Notes under the pieces: generated by a model
The model's input: the letters and a program-made list of their open reading frames with translations, nothing else
Databases searched by the model: none
What the model was told of the DNA's origin: nothing
Part shown: piece by piece, positions 46,030-60,834 of the stretch
How positions within the stretch are numbered: the first letter of the stretch is position 1
Layout: each line of letters begins with the position of its first letter
Program-made: the position numbers and the translations under genes
From: Oasisia sp. SBJ-2009
Taxonomy: Eukaryota > Annelida > Polychaeta > Sabellida > Siboglinidae
Length of the DNA stretch: 64,000 nt
NCBI GenBank assembly: GCA_964017155.1
Contig: OZ024854.1
Coordinates: 19,122,555-19,186,554, forward strand
Direction: 5' to 3'

Positions 46030-46671
46030 ACCCTCTTCCTAACACTGCGACGTGTCTCTAACAGTGCCCCCTCCAACGTGTCTCTAACAGTGCCCCCTCC
46101 GACGTGTCTCTAACATTTCCCCCTCCGACATGTCTCTAACAGTGCCCCTCCGACGTGTCTCTAACAGTTCCCCCTCCGACGTGTCTCTAACAGTGACCCT
46201 CCGACGTGTCTCTAACAGTGCCCCTCCGACGTGTCTCTAACATTTCCCCCTCCGACATGTCTCTAACAGTGCCCCTCCGACGTGTCTCTAACATTTCCCC
46301 CTCCGACATGTCTCTAACAGTGCCCCTCCGACGTGTCTCTAACAGTGCCCCTCCGACGTGTCTCTAACAGTGCCCCCTCCGACGTGTCTCTAACAGTGCC
46401 CCTCCGACGTGTCTCTAACAGTTCCCCCTCCGACGTACCTCTAATAGTACCCCCTCTGACGTTTCTCTAACAGTGCCCCCTCCGACGTGTCTCTAACAGT
46501 ACCCCCTCCGACGTGTCTCTAACAGTGCCCCCTCCGACGTGTCTCTAACAGTGCCCCTCCGATGTGTCTCTAACAGTTCCCCCTCCGACGTATCTCTAAT
46601 AGTACCCCCTCTGACGTTTCTCTAACAGTGCCCCCTCCGACGTGTCTCTAACAGTGCCCCCTCCGACGTGT
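46030..46671. repeat. 24-25-bp minisatellite
   Basis: About 26 units of cctccgacgtgtctctaaca plus gtgcc, with variant units gttcc and gtacc. One further unit appears after the 91-bp module at 46764-46795. Confidence 0.95.
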
Positions 46672-46762
46672 CTCTCTGTGTTTTTATAATAGAGCACACT
46701 GAATACCTTAATTCACGCTGCGGTCGATAAGAAATCAATGAGCCCAAGTTGATGACCATTGT
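46672..46762. repeat. 91-bp module, copy 1, inside the 24-bp array
   Basis: Identical over 91 bp to 48230-48320. The array unit resumes directly after it. Confidence 0.95.
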
Positions 46763-47199
46763 ATACTCCGACGTGTCTCTAACAGTGCCCCCTCAACAAG
46801 TGTACGTCTTCCGAACGCACGAGGCCAGCCTCAAAACCCCTTCGCAATATCCACAAAATTCCGAAGTTTGTGGAATGAATTTTACTTCGTTACACGTACA
46901 ACTGAACACATGCGTGCTGCCATAAAGGCGGCCTAATGAGACATTAACAAGATGAAAGTGCAACTGAGGAGACCCCATTGTTAGGCTAACCATCGCGTGC
47001 TGCCGTCACAGCCTGGCGGCGACGACTTTGTCCTCAAGTATTGGAAATTGTCGACAGCTGTCTGCAAATGTACAGAACGGCGAAGTCGATATCCACAACA
47101 GATAGACATCTAGATGTTAAATATTTGGACAATCAAATGTGGGTATGGACAGTTAAATGTGGATATCCCTTTAACAGCGTAGCATAAATGTCAAAATAA

Positions 47200-47365
47200 T
47201 GTATGTATATATATAATTGTATATACATATATAAATATATCTACATACATATACCTATATCTGATATATATATACATTTAGATATATATATATATATACA
47301 TATATACATATACATATATATATACATATATATAGATATATACATATATATATACATATATATAG

Positions 47366-47396
<31 letters not shown>

Positions 47397-47399
47397 TAC

Positions 47400-47495
<96 letters not shown>

Positions 47496-47515
47496 CATAT
47501 ATATATATATAGAAG
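47200..47515. repeat. (TA)n-rich microsatellite
   Basis: TA with periodic CATA and GATA interruptions. Confidence 0.97.
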
Positions 47516-47539
47516 ATATAATTATAAGAAGATCGTTCG

Positions 47540-47602
47540 TACACAAATATCCACAACTATCTATAGCCAGGTACTAATTTATACAGCTCAGTGAACTGAG
47601 AT
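47540..47602. mobile_element. SINE-2 3' fragment
   Basis: About 60 bp (ctatctatagccaggtacta then cagctcagtgaactgag) matching the SINE-2 body at 21.05 kb, next to a TA array. Confidence 0.5.
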
Positions 47603-47782
47603 ATGTATATAAGCTCAAGAAAACATGACGACGATACTTATTTAGATATCTTACCCATGTATTTTTGAAGTAGGCTTTTCTAGAGAACCACTCGCTCACA
47701 CGAGAACTCTGAGTGGGGACCACTTTTGCAAGGGAAGTACTAAATGCCCGTAGTTGTTTTACTCCAGGCATGACTGTTTCAC

Positions 47783-48229
47783 TTAGTGTTTTACCACTAG
47801 TCCTGTGACTGTTTAAGTTAGTGTTGTGCCACTAGTCATGTGACTGTTTCAGTTAGTGTTGTGCCACTAGTCCTGTGACTGTTTAAGTTAGTGTTGTACG
47901 ACTAGTCCTGTGACTGTTTAAGTTAGTGTTGTACCACTAGTCATGTGACTGTTTCAGTTAGTGTTGTACCACTAGTCATGTGACTGTTTCAGTTAGTGTT
48001 GTACCACTAGTCATGTGACTGTTTCAGTTAGTGTTGTACCACTAGTCATGTGACGGTTTCAGTTAGTGTTTTACCACTAGTCCTGTGACTGTTTAAGTTA
48101 GTGTTGTACCACTAGTCATGTGACTGTTTAAGTTAGTGTTGTACCACTAGTCATGTGACTGTTTAAGTTAGTGTTGTACCACTAGTCATGTGACTGTTTA
48201 AGTTAGTGTTGTACCACTAGTCCTGTGCC
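47783..48229. repeat. 35-bp minisatellite
   Basis: About 12-13 units of ctagtcatgtgactgtttaa plus gttagtgttgtacca; cagtt/aagtt and cat/cct variants occur in blocks. Confidence 0.95.
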
Positions 48230-48320
48230 CTCTCTGTGTTTTTATAATAGAGCACACTGAATACCTTAATTCACGCTGCGGTCGATAAGAAATCAATGAG
48301 CCCAAGTTGATGACCATTGT
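48230..48320. repeat. 91-bp module, copy 2, after the 35-bp array
   Basis: Identical to 46672-46762. Confidence 0.95.
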
Positions 48321-48518
48321 TCCTCTGAAAGCCTGGGATCTAATAATATTGCAGAGTGCACTGAAACTGTTGTTTCTGGCAGCCACAATCACATATCCAG
48401 TAGATGAGAACTCTGTTACAACCACTATACATCGACGACATATGTTACAACCGCCCATGTCTCTCCTATACGCAGAACACAATATATAAGTGTTAAAAGA
48501 CAGAGAAGCTGGCAGTTG

Positions 48519-49205
48519 ATTTGGTTTGGTTTGGTTTGGTTTGGTTTGGTTTGGTTTGGTTTGGTTTGGTTTGGTGTGGTGTGGTGTGGTGTGGTGTGGT
48601 TTGGTTTGGTTTGGTTTGGTTTGGTGTGGTGTGGTGTGGTTTGGTTTGGTGTGGTGTGGTGTGGTGTGGTGTGGTGTGGTTTGGTGTGGTGTGGTGTGGT
48701 TTGGTTTGGTTTGGTTTGGTTTGGTTTGGTTTGGTTTGGTTTGGTTTGGTTTGGTTTGGTTTGGTTTGGTTTGGTTTGGTTTGGTTTGGTTTGGTTTGGT
48801 TTGGTTTGGTTTGGTTTGGTTTGGTGTGGTGTGGTGTGGTTTGGTGTGGTGTGGTGTGGTGTGGTGTGGTTTGGTTTGGTTTGGTTTGGTTTGGTTTGGT
48901 TTGGTTTGGTTTGGTTTGGTTTGGTTTGGTGTGGTGTGGTGTGGTGTGGTGTGGTGTGGTTTGGTGTGGTGTGGTGTGGTTTGGTTTGGTTTGGTTTGGT
49001 TTGGTTTGGTTTGGTTTGGTTTGGTTTGGTTTGGTTTGGTTTGGTTTGGTTTGGTTTGGTGTGGTTTGGTGTGGTGTGGTGTGGTTTGGTGTGGTGTGGT
49101 GTGGTGTGGTGTGGTGTGGTTTGGTTTGGTTTGGTTTGGTTTGGTTTGGTTTGGTTTGGTTTGGTTTGGTTTGGTTTGGTGTGGTGTGGTGTGGTTTGGT
49201 TTGGT
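48519..49205. repeat. Pentanucleotide array of TTGGT and GTGGT units
   Basis: About 137 five-base units with no length errors, arranged in blocks of TTGGT broken by shorter blocks of GTGGT. All three plus frames are open, which is trivial for such a repeat. Confidence 0.97.
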
Positions 49206-49363
49206 CCAGCGTGGGCGACCTACGTCACTGTCATATGGCCTCCGCGCTCTGTCGCCTCCGCCTTATAGATGGAGCGATCGTCAACACAAATCAATGATTG
49301 AAATTACGGCGAGATTGAGTAGGTCGTTGAGCCGATAGGGGCAACCACCGCGGTCTACGGCCA

Positions 49364-49364
49364 G

Positions 49365-49419
<55 letters not shown>

Positions 49420-49512
49420 TGCGTGCGCGTGCGTGTGTTGTGCGTGTGTGCGTGCGTGCGTGTGTGTGTGCGCGCGTGCATGTATGCGAGTGCGTGTGCG
49501 CGCGCGTGTGTG
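49364..49512. repeat. (TG)n (CGTG)n microsatellite
   Basis: TG tract passing into cgtgcgtg units. Confidence 0.97.
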
Positions 49513-50488
49513 TAGGCGCATGTAGGGGACAAGCAAATATACAGGAAACCTTTATACTTGTTTATGCTTTCTCTATATTCGCCTGTTTCAAATGTCATAA
49601 AGGGCATATTCACAAGTACGTTTAACTAAAATATAAATCATGGTTAACACTTAGTCTTGATAACATACAGTAGATATTGTGTTGCACAAAGTGTATGTTG
49701 CATCACGAAAACAATTTCACAAGGACATTCCAAACACGGGCCTTCCTAAATACGGAACACCCAAAGGCTTAAATTGATATGATAAGACGTTCAGAGCTAT
49801 TGCATGGTGTCGCTTTAGAAGGCTAACAGCAGAACTCGCAGTGGAAATTATACAAAATCCTCGGATTACCAATACCCTTATCCAAGCCACGGAAGATACA
49901 ACACATGAATCATCGTAGCGATAAGCATCCTGGATTATTGCAAGCAGCCAGAATCATTCATTCAAGTCTACATCCGTATAAGACACAAATCAAGATGTCA
50001 TACGGACCAAAAGAATGGAGTGAAGGCCATGACGTTGGTGACAGTATTACTCTGGGGGATTGGAATCGAGCCCGATTTTTCGGACACTCTTATATTTAGT
50101 GACGATTTGTCACCAATGAGGATTCGTAAGTAAACAGAAAAATACGTGATGGCAATTCTCAGACACCGAACTCATTTCCAGGCGAACATTTGGATGTAGG
50201 CAAAGGTTCTCAACACGTCTTCTCCTGTTGACCATTGTCCAGCTGGTTTGGACCTGTTGCCGAGTGACCGCGGACATTGCTCTAACGCGGCTTAATAGAA
50301 GCACGTCTGACCCCGAGGCCCGTCCAATCTTAATATGTCGATATCAGCGTCGGTTGATAGCGGCGGTCATTACTGGGACATCTTCATCAGACACTGGACT
50401 CAGGCGAGAGGCGCTTGCGATATCGATGGAAACAGGGTCGAACCGTCGACCCTAAATCCAATTTATTACGACACCGTATATAATTTCA

Positions 50489-50490
<2 letters not shown>

Positions 50491-50580
<90 letters not shown>

Positions 50581-50681
50581 TGCGTACGTGTGTGTTTATA
50601 TATATATTTGTATGTGTGTGTGTACACCCATACACCCACGTATACATAGACCAGTTTACACGCACTCAACACACACTCTGT

Positions 50682-50752
<71 letters not shown>

Positions 50753-50762
50753 CATACATATT

Positions 50763-50823
<61 letters not shown>

Positions 50824-50845
50824 TATATATATATAAGGTAGGTAG
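50491..50845. repeat. (TG)n followed by two (TA)n tracts
   Basis: About 45 TG units, a 100-bp mixed stretch, then TA tracts to 50836. Confidence 0.97.
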
Positions 50846-52257
50846 ATATTAGTATATTAGTATACGTGTATTTGTATACTATACGTGTGCACACCGTGTA
50901 GATGCAATAAGCACATAAAACTTCACTTGTACACATTACATTTTCAAACATCGATGCCTACATATGTCGATGCCCGAACACAAACAAGATTACTTCTATA
51001 GATAGATGTAAGACATATAAATACACGTGTAGCCGCGTATCGTCTGCCGTCGCCTGCCGTCCGTATTCGTGTCTGTCGCCTCGGCGGGCCACGGGGACTC
51101 GTTGGAGCGTTCAAGTGGTCCTCCCTGCTCCTTCGGTTCAATAGGTTCCGGCGTGGGACGTCTCGTTAGCTCCCTCGTGTCTTTAGCTCGGCGGCCTTTC
51201 GCGTCCTATTTTTAGACATCACAGCCGAAGCCCATTATCGACATTTTATGCAGCAATCTCGGACAAAGCGGGCTTAATAAATGGCGCGCGTGTTGTTTTG
51301 CCCTTTCGCTTAAATGCATTATTTGTCAATGAATATGTTTTGCGATTCTATCGGCTGAATATAAGCTGTATAAAGAAATATTAAAGTATTGATTATGGAG
51401 ATGGGAAGAGGCGTTAGCGAGCGTGCCGCTGGGTCGCCGACGGGCGGCGCTGGCGGGCCGCCGGTAGCCGGGAGTGTCTCGGCATGGGTCCAATCGGCGA
51501 GCCCGATCTAGGAGACATGCCGCGCTACTAACCCGAACTTCGCGAGATTGACCGTCTGGGTTTCAATCACTCGACGGTCGATAACTGTTGATAATATTTA
51601 TTGTATGCCAGATTCAACTGTTGACATTTTCTGCTGGGAAAACCGATGTGTATAGCGGTTATCGTGTATATCATCGGTATATATATGGCATGTGGCGAAT
51701 GGGTTTATGATAATTATTTTGTTATTTAATTGTGTGATATGGGTGATATAAATGAACACATTAAAACTTGTTCATGTATTTCCAGGGTATACAATTAAAA
51801 TAATATATCTGGAGTTTACATCACTCGCTTTGTCTATATTGTATATGACAAATGAAGAGTTACATGACTGTATTTAGAATGTCTATTATCTACGAAATTT
51901 ATGTGACAGTTACTCAAATCTGATTGATTTATTAATTACGGAACTTTATTCGAAACTACCTCAGTATAATTTGACAAAGCGACCTTAGGCAAGTCAAACT
52001 TTGTAACCATTCAAAACTAAAAACAAATAATCGTTCAAGCTAACCTTGACTTGCGCATCGCCACTTCGTGTATTTTAATTTAGAAGACTTTCTTCGACAG
52101 CATTGCACAAAAACATCCATACACCTCAGCTTTGAATATATCCACAAGAGTGAAAGACTCCGACGGCATATACGAGCTGTAGGCGATGTCAGCCAATAAC
52201 ACACAGTAGCACCGGTCCATGGCATAAGGCTGGTTTCGGACACAGGCTGGGTCTTTG

Positions 52258-52305
<48 letters not shown>

Positions 52306-55300
52306 GCAACCTTGACAGAAGGAAGCGTGGCGTGTTTTCGTTCTCGACAGCTGCTACAAAGAGAAAGGTCCCATGTGACGTAGCCAATGGCGAGGCGAGC
52401 TCCCCGCCACATGTAAACAACCGCTATTCCACACCTCTTGACCAGCCTCCCTGGACGACTACTAGGTCACGTGGTGTTCCTTGCCGACTTATCTCCTGTC
52501 TGCCCGCGAGTGGCGCGTGAGGTTCGCCCCCTGTCTCGCGCTCTCCTCCTGTCCTGTCGCCGTGTGCCACGTCAGTCGAACCACCTCCGTTTGTTCCTCC
52601 GTGTTGGTCCTTGTCTGTATCCTTTTTCTGTTTCCTCCTCGGATCGAAGTGAGCGCTGTCGTCGCTGGCTGATCGTCGATCATTCCGAAAACACGTTCTT
52701 GTCTTCTTCTCTCTTGCCTGTTTATTTAACTAAAGCTCAGAACAAGATAACTAATAAATATGATGAACTAGTTTTGTAATTTATTATCTACAGAACAGTG
52801 AATATTCAGAATGGTTTGGTTCCACCCGTCCTACAGCTTAACACATGAACTACGGTGGACATTCACGTGAGAAGTACAAATCGGTAGTACTGTACTGCAG
52901 TTGACAGTTGGCGCAGCATCAGTATCTGTAGTTTCTTCTTCTAAAATCGTGGCTGTCAAACTGTGTTTTAGCATAATGATCAAACCGTTGCATTTGACAA
53001 AAGCAATGGTGACTGAGGTTCACAAATATAAAATGTTGCTTTTCGAAATGTTCGTTTCAAAATGTACAATCAGGTCAATATAGAGTCTGAGAGTAATCGA
53101 GCAGCCAGCGTGCACGCTTTTAGCATCCAATAATGGGTTCTTAAGAATGTCCGGGACATTCTATGTCTTTTCTGTGATTGTTACAAATCTCGTATACTAT
53201 GCACGAATCAAATCAGCAAATTGTTTCCAACCTGCAACAGTCGTAGAAAATAGGTCAGAGTTACGAAAAACTCACAGTTATGTCATCTTTGACAATCCAA
53301 TACGAATACTCCGGATGCTGTCCAATGCGCTTGCGCAATCAGACGGATGGGTTGTTTTGCCAGTGATATTAATGACGACTTCCTGCAACACAGTTTTATA
53401 CACTCTTTAGACTGGTTCATCCGTGATAATTATAATTATATTTTTAGACTAAATTTCAGACACCCTTTAGACTGATTCGACTGTGCTAATTACAATTTTA
53501 TCTTTAGGTGTTAGGTTGTTCAAGATGGACATTCAGAGTAGACAGGTCCCTGAACATACAAGGGAGGTTTTCGTGTACTTATCTCTTTCTCCACGTAGGT
53601 TTCTTCTCTAACAGAAGTTAAGAATCTGGACTGGTCTTACGTCAGCATTATTGTCCTTTCTACTGCGAAATCGTGGCGTTGGGAATAGAACGTGACACCG
53701 ACGGAATATTTAAAACCACCAAGTAATAGATGACGGCAGATACGGCGTCATGATTGGGTATTCCAAACCAGAATTGTAGATAGTGATCGGTGAGCGAGTC
53801 AAGCGATTTCCTGTGGGTGGTGGTTAGGTGCTGTGCATTCAGATAACATCTGATGGATTTCATTACGTCCTGAAGCACTCTGAGCAGAAATTATCAAGGA
53901 CTATCGCGCGATATAAAAATAAACATTTACATTTAGCGTGCCCCATGTTCTAGACGTAAACTTGTTGCGTTCATTTTCTTGCGCAAAAACTCCATTTTGT
54001 TATAAATAATGTAAAGACTAGTGTTTGGTGTTGCTTCGAAGAGAACCCTGGCGTTGGTAATGTTCTCGGTGCTTACTTTGACCTACTCAAAGTCGTTAAA
54101 TGCGAAATGAAAATGGGGAATGTTTAGAGAGCCATTCGCGCATCGATAATACCATGTTTTGTAGGTATTAGCGGGCGATTCGTTGATGTGGCTAGTGGCT
54201 AGATAAAAAGATAATCCCCGTGTCCACTTGGCACACTTGGAGAGATTGGAATCATCTGCATACGGCAGCGTAATAATCTAATAAGCCGTGTCTATATTTG
54301 TCTTTGTTCCATTTTAGAAACACGATGATTACGTTGAGGCCAAGAATAGACGCTACATGGGAGAGTGGGGGTCATCCCTCCCTTTGTGGGAATTGAGTTG
54401 TGTTGAACATGGGACATTTAATCATACCAGCTAGCTTTGAGCATTGACTTGTGACGTAAGTGGTAACCTGTTTAGACGGGTCACTCCGGACGACGTGTGT
54501 TGTCTGTTGAATCCGTGGATGATTCACGAAACTAAATGCGTTCGTCACGTCAGGTCGACGAGTTGCAATGACGTGTCTTGATCTTTTGTCGGCCGTCGGC
54601 GATGGTTTCTTGTGCCATTCGTGGCACGTAACCACGTTATGTTCCACACAGCTATTTAGCTGTGGATTTAACACAGTTTGAGTGGCAGACGCAAGTACTT
54701 GGTTGGAAGTGTGATCGTCTGTGATTCGATTGGTAAGCAAAGAAACACACAACGTGAATGCCATCAACCGGAAGATACTTGGTCGACGATGCGTCATCTG
54801 TCCTAGGGACTTGCGCAGATCTGCGGAAGGATCAGGTTAAGAATTCAAGATCACGTTGACTCGTGACGTGAACAGAATTTAGTTTGCATAGTAAACACGT
54901 TGTAGTGGTTAACACATAATGTATAAAATAACAGATGCCTAATAGGGTCAGTCATATTTGAAACCCCATATCAAGATACAGGTGTAGGCCCTACACATCC
55001 AAATTTGCTCAACCAATATATCATGCATCATATAATTTTTTTGTACAAATGTACGTTACATTGCGTTTAAATTAATGTCGTTATACGTATTCACTTTATA
55101 ATTATAGTGTTATTACTGTTATTTAATGGAAAAATGTACTGGTCATGTATACAATTATAATAGAACCAGTTATTCTTGGATTCTCCCGACATCTTGCTTG
55201 AAATATTAGTATACGGCCCAAGTGGATCTGCGTGTGCGCATTCCACTTATCTATTACTTAAATTGATTGCTCTAATGGCCCCACGCCGCAGCGACTAACA

Positions 55301-55659
55301 CGATAATTCGATCATTATTAATAAAGCAGAAAAATTGTGATCTTGGGACAAACTAGACAGGAGCTTTGAGCAGATCGTTGGTAAGGAGTGATGCTCCGAT
55401 GGTCTTTGAACTTTTCCGATCACAGACAGAGTCCTCCTGAGACGTTGTCTCACTGGAAATGAGTTAAAACGCACTATGCTGCTGACACAACGTCCTGTAG
55501 TTTTTGATCTTCTAATGGGTTAAGTGAGATGTTATTAAATGTAACGTGCATGTTGTTTAATCTCGTAAGCCCCAATATCTGCATGGCGCCACTGTCAGCG
55601 TCCGTTCGATCCTACTGTGTCGTGTCCATTGACATCACGGACTTCAGACGTGACACATC
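50846..55659. other. No recognised gene
   Basis: 51.0-51.6 kb is locally CpG-rich. A 141-codon minus ORF at 54797-54372 has a hydrophobic start (MAFTLCVSLL) but no recognised family and is probably chance. Confidence 0.4.
52258..52304. repeat. (TA)n microsatellite
   Basis: About 23 TA units. Confidence 0.97.
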
Positions 55660-56010
55660 TTAGTTATCGTGTCGCAAGTAATGACATATCGCTCTTCCAC
55701 TGTGACACATCATCATGTCATGCTTATCATGTCGCATTTAACGATATCTCGATATTCCAACGTGGTACATCGTTATGTAATGCTAATCGTGACGCATTAA
55801 ACCACATCGCGACCTTCCAACGTGACACGGCATTATGTCTTGCTTACCAAGTCGTACATAATGATGTCTCGGTCTTACAACGTGTCACGACGTTAAATAT
55901 AAGCTTACCAAATTGTATTTAATGACATCCAGGCCGTCCTACGCGCCACGTCGTTATTTCATGCATAGCGTGTCGTATTTAATTAAGCCACGGCCGTCCA
56001 CATGTTGTTA
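55660..56010. repeat. Diverged 60-bp tandem repeat
   Basis: About six units with a shared skeleton: gtcgcatttaacgatatctc, then ttccaacgtg-acac, then atcgttatgt-atgct. Units differ at many positions, so the array is old. Confidence 0.75.
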
Positions 56011-56994
56011 TGATATGGTAATCGTGTACCATAACTAGACGAACATGACGGGGCCCCTGTTCAAACTGTCAATGTCACCCGTCGTATTAGAAACATCTGC
56101 AATAGGCTTACGTAAGAAATAGTTTTTCTTGACAACGTCTTTCCATCTTAATTTCGATCTGATTATGGATTCCGAATCTAAATGCACCGCAGCGCGTTGA
56201 TACCATCAAAAACGTAAATAGTCTTTGATTGATTAATAAAAAGCCATCATAATTCATACGAGTCAGCGTATCTTTGTAATACGTCTTTTATAATTGTTTG
56301 AAGCGTATTTTTATATACGTATTTATGTATTTTTGTTATAATGCTACCAAACGTTTGTAGATATATCCGTCCTTGTTCTATATTGCCTTGCGAGCAGGTA
56401 CAGTAATTTAGAGGAATTATTCAATGGCTATTGCGAAATAGTAGGCATTAAACAGCAGTATTGTCGCATTTCGTCGTAGACAACGAAGCAATTTACCATC
56501 GAATATAATAAGTGTCAAATGTCAATCGTCTATACCGACATTGTTCTAAACTACTTTGTACTTGCTTGGTTCATGAATTACGAACACAGCTTGCGTCAAT
56601 GGTGACATTTAAGAAGCTGTCGTCTTTATTGTTTGGTGCTTCTTAGAGAACCGCGTCGGTTTTATATCGATATCCAGAATTGACTACGTTGTTTACCAAC
56701 GCTAACGTATTTTCCCGACTGCTTACGTAGACTACGGGTCGTGACTCACAGCAGATTGGCTGGGGCGGCTGTGTCTCAGTCGTGTTTCTCCTAATTTGCG
56801 ACATGTTGACCCTTTCCTGCTTAGTACGACTACATCCAGTGCACTAACGATAATTTTTTTATCATTTGACTGATTCACAGAAAATACAGCTCTAAATAGT
56901 ATAATTGCAGCGAATGAAACAGTACTGTGGAGTTGACGGATTTCACCATTTCATCCCCACGTTCTCTTTTGGGATGTCTGCAAGTTGCGCATTA

Positions 56995-57203
<209 letters not shown>

Positions 57204-57299
57204 AATCAATCAATCACTTTATTGTCCTTAAAAAGGATATGCATTGTACAACTCATGATCTACAATATATGGGATGGTCACAACAAAATGCAAGTGAAT

Positions 57300-57400
57300 T
57301 TGTGTTTGTGTGTGTTTGTGTGTGTGTGTGTGTGTGAGTGCGTGCGTGCGTGCGTGCGTGCGTGTGTGTGTGTGTGTGTGTACGTGTGTACGTGTGTACA
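57300..57400. repeat. (TG)n (CGTG)n microsatellite
   Basis: Interrupted TG and CGTG units. Confidence 0.95.
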
Positions 57401-59756
57401 ACATGTATAGTAACATCAAATAAACTGAACCAATGTGCATATTGTTGTTGAATGAGCACATCACATTATTCTTAGAACACAGGTTTGAATATTGCAGATA
57501 ACAATATGGTAAGTGCAGTGAGCTAGTGAATTGTAATCTATAGTTCACCCTCATATGAATATGTCCCGAGACATTTAGAGGAACTTCACTATGATATTCA
57601 AGGATTGAGTCAATCCCTCCATTACAAAATAGAAACAAAACGGTCGGGACATAGCGACAATGAATGTATTACTTATTTATATCGGTTATTTATACAATAT
57701 CCATACAAAACGTGTTACCATCGTGATACATCACGTCTACGTATTGATTTGACGATTTTATACAAATATGCTAGTCTGACAACAACGTGTACATGGATCG
57801 GTGTATAACAGTGCACATTAGTCTAATACATCTTCATTTAAAAGGAGAAAAACAACGTTCCGGTGTTACACAATTTCTGACGTAAATTCACTTACGACAA
57901 TAACAAGTCAACGTGGTATCATTTATTTGGGCACAATCTGAGATTGAACAATTAAGCAAAAAGTTTCATCACAGCGTTTCCAAAAGCAAACAAATAGGAT
58001 TCACGTAACCAGTCTGACTTGTCTAAATTGTTCTTTGTCGACAGCGTCACAATAGATGAGTTATCAATAGGTGATAATGAATGACAAAGATCAATACTCG
58101 GGGCAGTAATGGCTTCTAAATTAACTTTAGTCTGTTTTATTAACGCTTCGCGCAAGCTGACAGGCTATAAATAAACCATTCTGACAGAGGGAAATGTGGA
58201 GGAGGAAATGTGGACGTCGAATACGAGGCTACTTCCGGTTGCAGTGCTATCAGCCAAGAGAGACAACGTCACGCAGATGGAGACTACATTTAGACTGAAA
58301 GATTAAGCGAAATGCAGAAAACGAATCGTAAATGTTCTGCTCTTACAAACCGTTGTCCCATAAAAGTGTACCGTGATAGCGTGAATTGATTCGCCCTTAA
58401 TATAAATTATAATCTAACATCCGACTTAAGAAAATGTCACCAATAATTATCGCGTTAAAATCAGTTCAAGCCGGTGTTATTGTTACTAACAGAACATCAT
58501 CACGGAACAGCATACGCACTAAGAAATCAGGTTTACTTGGAATGCTGTTGTCGTGCAACATGTGTGTAAATTCAGAATTGCACCTTAGGGTGCAAACTTA
58601 CAACATACATGTTCAAGACTTGCCAGTTCTCATAGAACTTTCACGTCGACAATTCTGCAATCTGTCAGTTATGTACCACATCTCGGTAACCGGCACATAC
58701 GAGAGGAAACCAAAATACCTACGACAGATATCGGCTAGTCGGTCATTAGATGGTGGACTGATAAAGAGAATACTATCAGAGAATGATCAACCGCCAGGCA
58801 TGATATTGAGAATACTGAGAATATTGCATATTAGAATATTGCATATATGTTCTGCTAGATTAACTGACTCTACCAATGTGTGCGTGCGTGCGTGCGTGCG
58901 TGTATGCGTGCGTGCGTGCGTGCGTGCGTGCGTGTACAGTACGTACGTGCTTACGTGCATGCATTCGTGCGTGCGTGCGTGCGTGCGTGCGTTTTGCGTG
59001 CGTGCGTGCGTGCGTGAGTATATGCATGGTATGTGTAGACTTGATTGTATTTGAATAGCCACATGTGAAAAGAATGAGAGGAGATGATGTAATACAAGTA
59101 CATTACAACATGAAATGAATGTATACCTGTATTACATTACATAAGCCGTGCTGTGAAAACGAGAGGTGGACGACGGAAGGAAAACGGGATAACAACAAAA
59201 TCGAAGCAGGAGAAGCGATGTGGAAAGGCAATTTTCCAGTCGACGGATATTCTTGGCCACAGCCAATGTCCTGTGATGCAACGTTCCCTGTGGCCTTTGT
59301 TCCGAGCGCTCGGCAATCGCCTCCCTATTAACCAGCCAGCTTAACAAGACCACTTTGGAGGAAATTCGCACGCGCGGACACGCGCCCCGGTCTGGTTTAT
59401 GTCTTGACATATTGTTCTCAAAATACGTCCAGTTCGCGAGTAACCACAACAGTGATTCAACACACACCTAGGTTATTGGAAATATGACTAAATTTATCGC
59501 CCGATGCGTCCATAAATACACGCGCGTGCATTGCGATGCGCCACACGTTTGCGGGTCGGTGCCTGGGAAGGAAACTAATATCCCCGCACTCTCCCGGCCA
59601 CGATGGGGATTAATGTTGCCGTAGACGACCGTGGGAAAACATGTGACGTCGTTCAGCGTTGCACAGGGGAGTTTATAAAAACAATAAGAGATTTTCGAGG
59701 AACCGCTATTGAATCATCGGTCTTGTATGATTGAATATTATTCATTGTGAGTGTGA
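57401..59756. other. No recognised gene
   Basis: A 206-codon plus ORF at 58434-59054 ends in the CGTG array and has no recognised motif. 59.33-59.65 kb is locally CpG-rich. Confidence 0.4.
58880..59022. repeat. (CGTG)n microsatellite
   Basis: CGTG units with short interruptions. Confidence 0.95.
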
Positions 59757-60355
<599 letters not shown>

Positions 60356-60834
60356 TTGCGAATTTGATTATATTCACGTGTTTGTGCTTACCGTGTCACT
60401 ACGATGATGCAAAGATCAACCAATGTGCGACACGATGATTAGGATCATTATTAGGATTATTGCAGATCCATTCCATAAACAAACCAGTCGGTTAGTGATT
60501 AGACATTACGATAAGTATTGTCCATATACCTGGCAGAAGATACCAATTTGCATTATATATTAGCATATTCATGAATAAATAGACCTGATCCAGTGATGAC
60601 AATACAATGGAAAAAATTGCATTGTCATGCTAACTACATAGAAGAGGATATTTCCGGAGTGAAACATTACACATATTTGAGTAGAATATCATTTCTTTGG
60701 ACGAGTGCATGGATGAAAGTGGAATAGGTGATTTAATTGTGGCGTCATTGTCATAGATGGTCTCACGTTCCAGCGGAGGTTGGCTGTTCTTTGGCTGCAT
60801 TCTCGTGCCTTTCAGCTGCTGATGTCGTTTCTAT

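Noticed and set aside
48516..49338. Three parallel ORFs of 250-270 codons (WFGLVWFGLV)
   Set aside because: All frames of a pentanucleotide repeat are open; no unique domain.
51180..51420. Conserved noncoding element or promoter
   Set aside because: CpG-rich and low in repeats, but conservation cannot be judged from one sequence.
54372..54797. Secreted protein of 141 residues on the minus strand
   Set aside because: No splice context or recognisable family; length is within chance expectation for a window this size.
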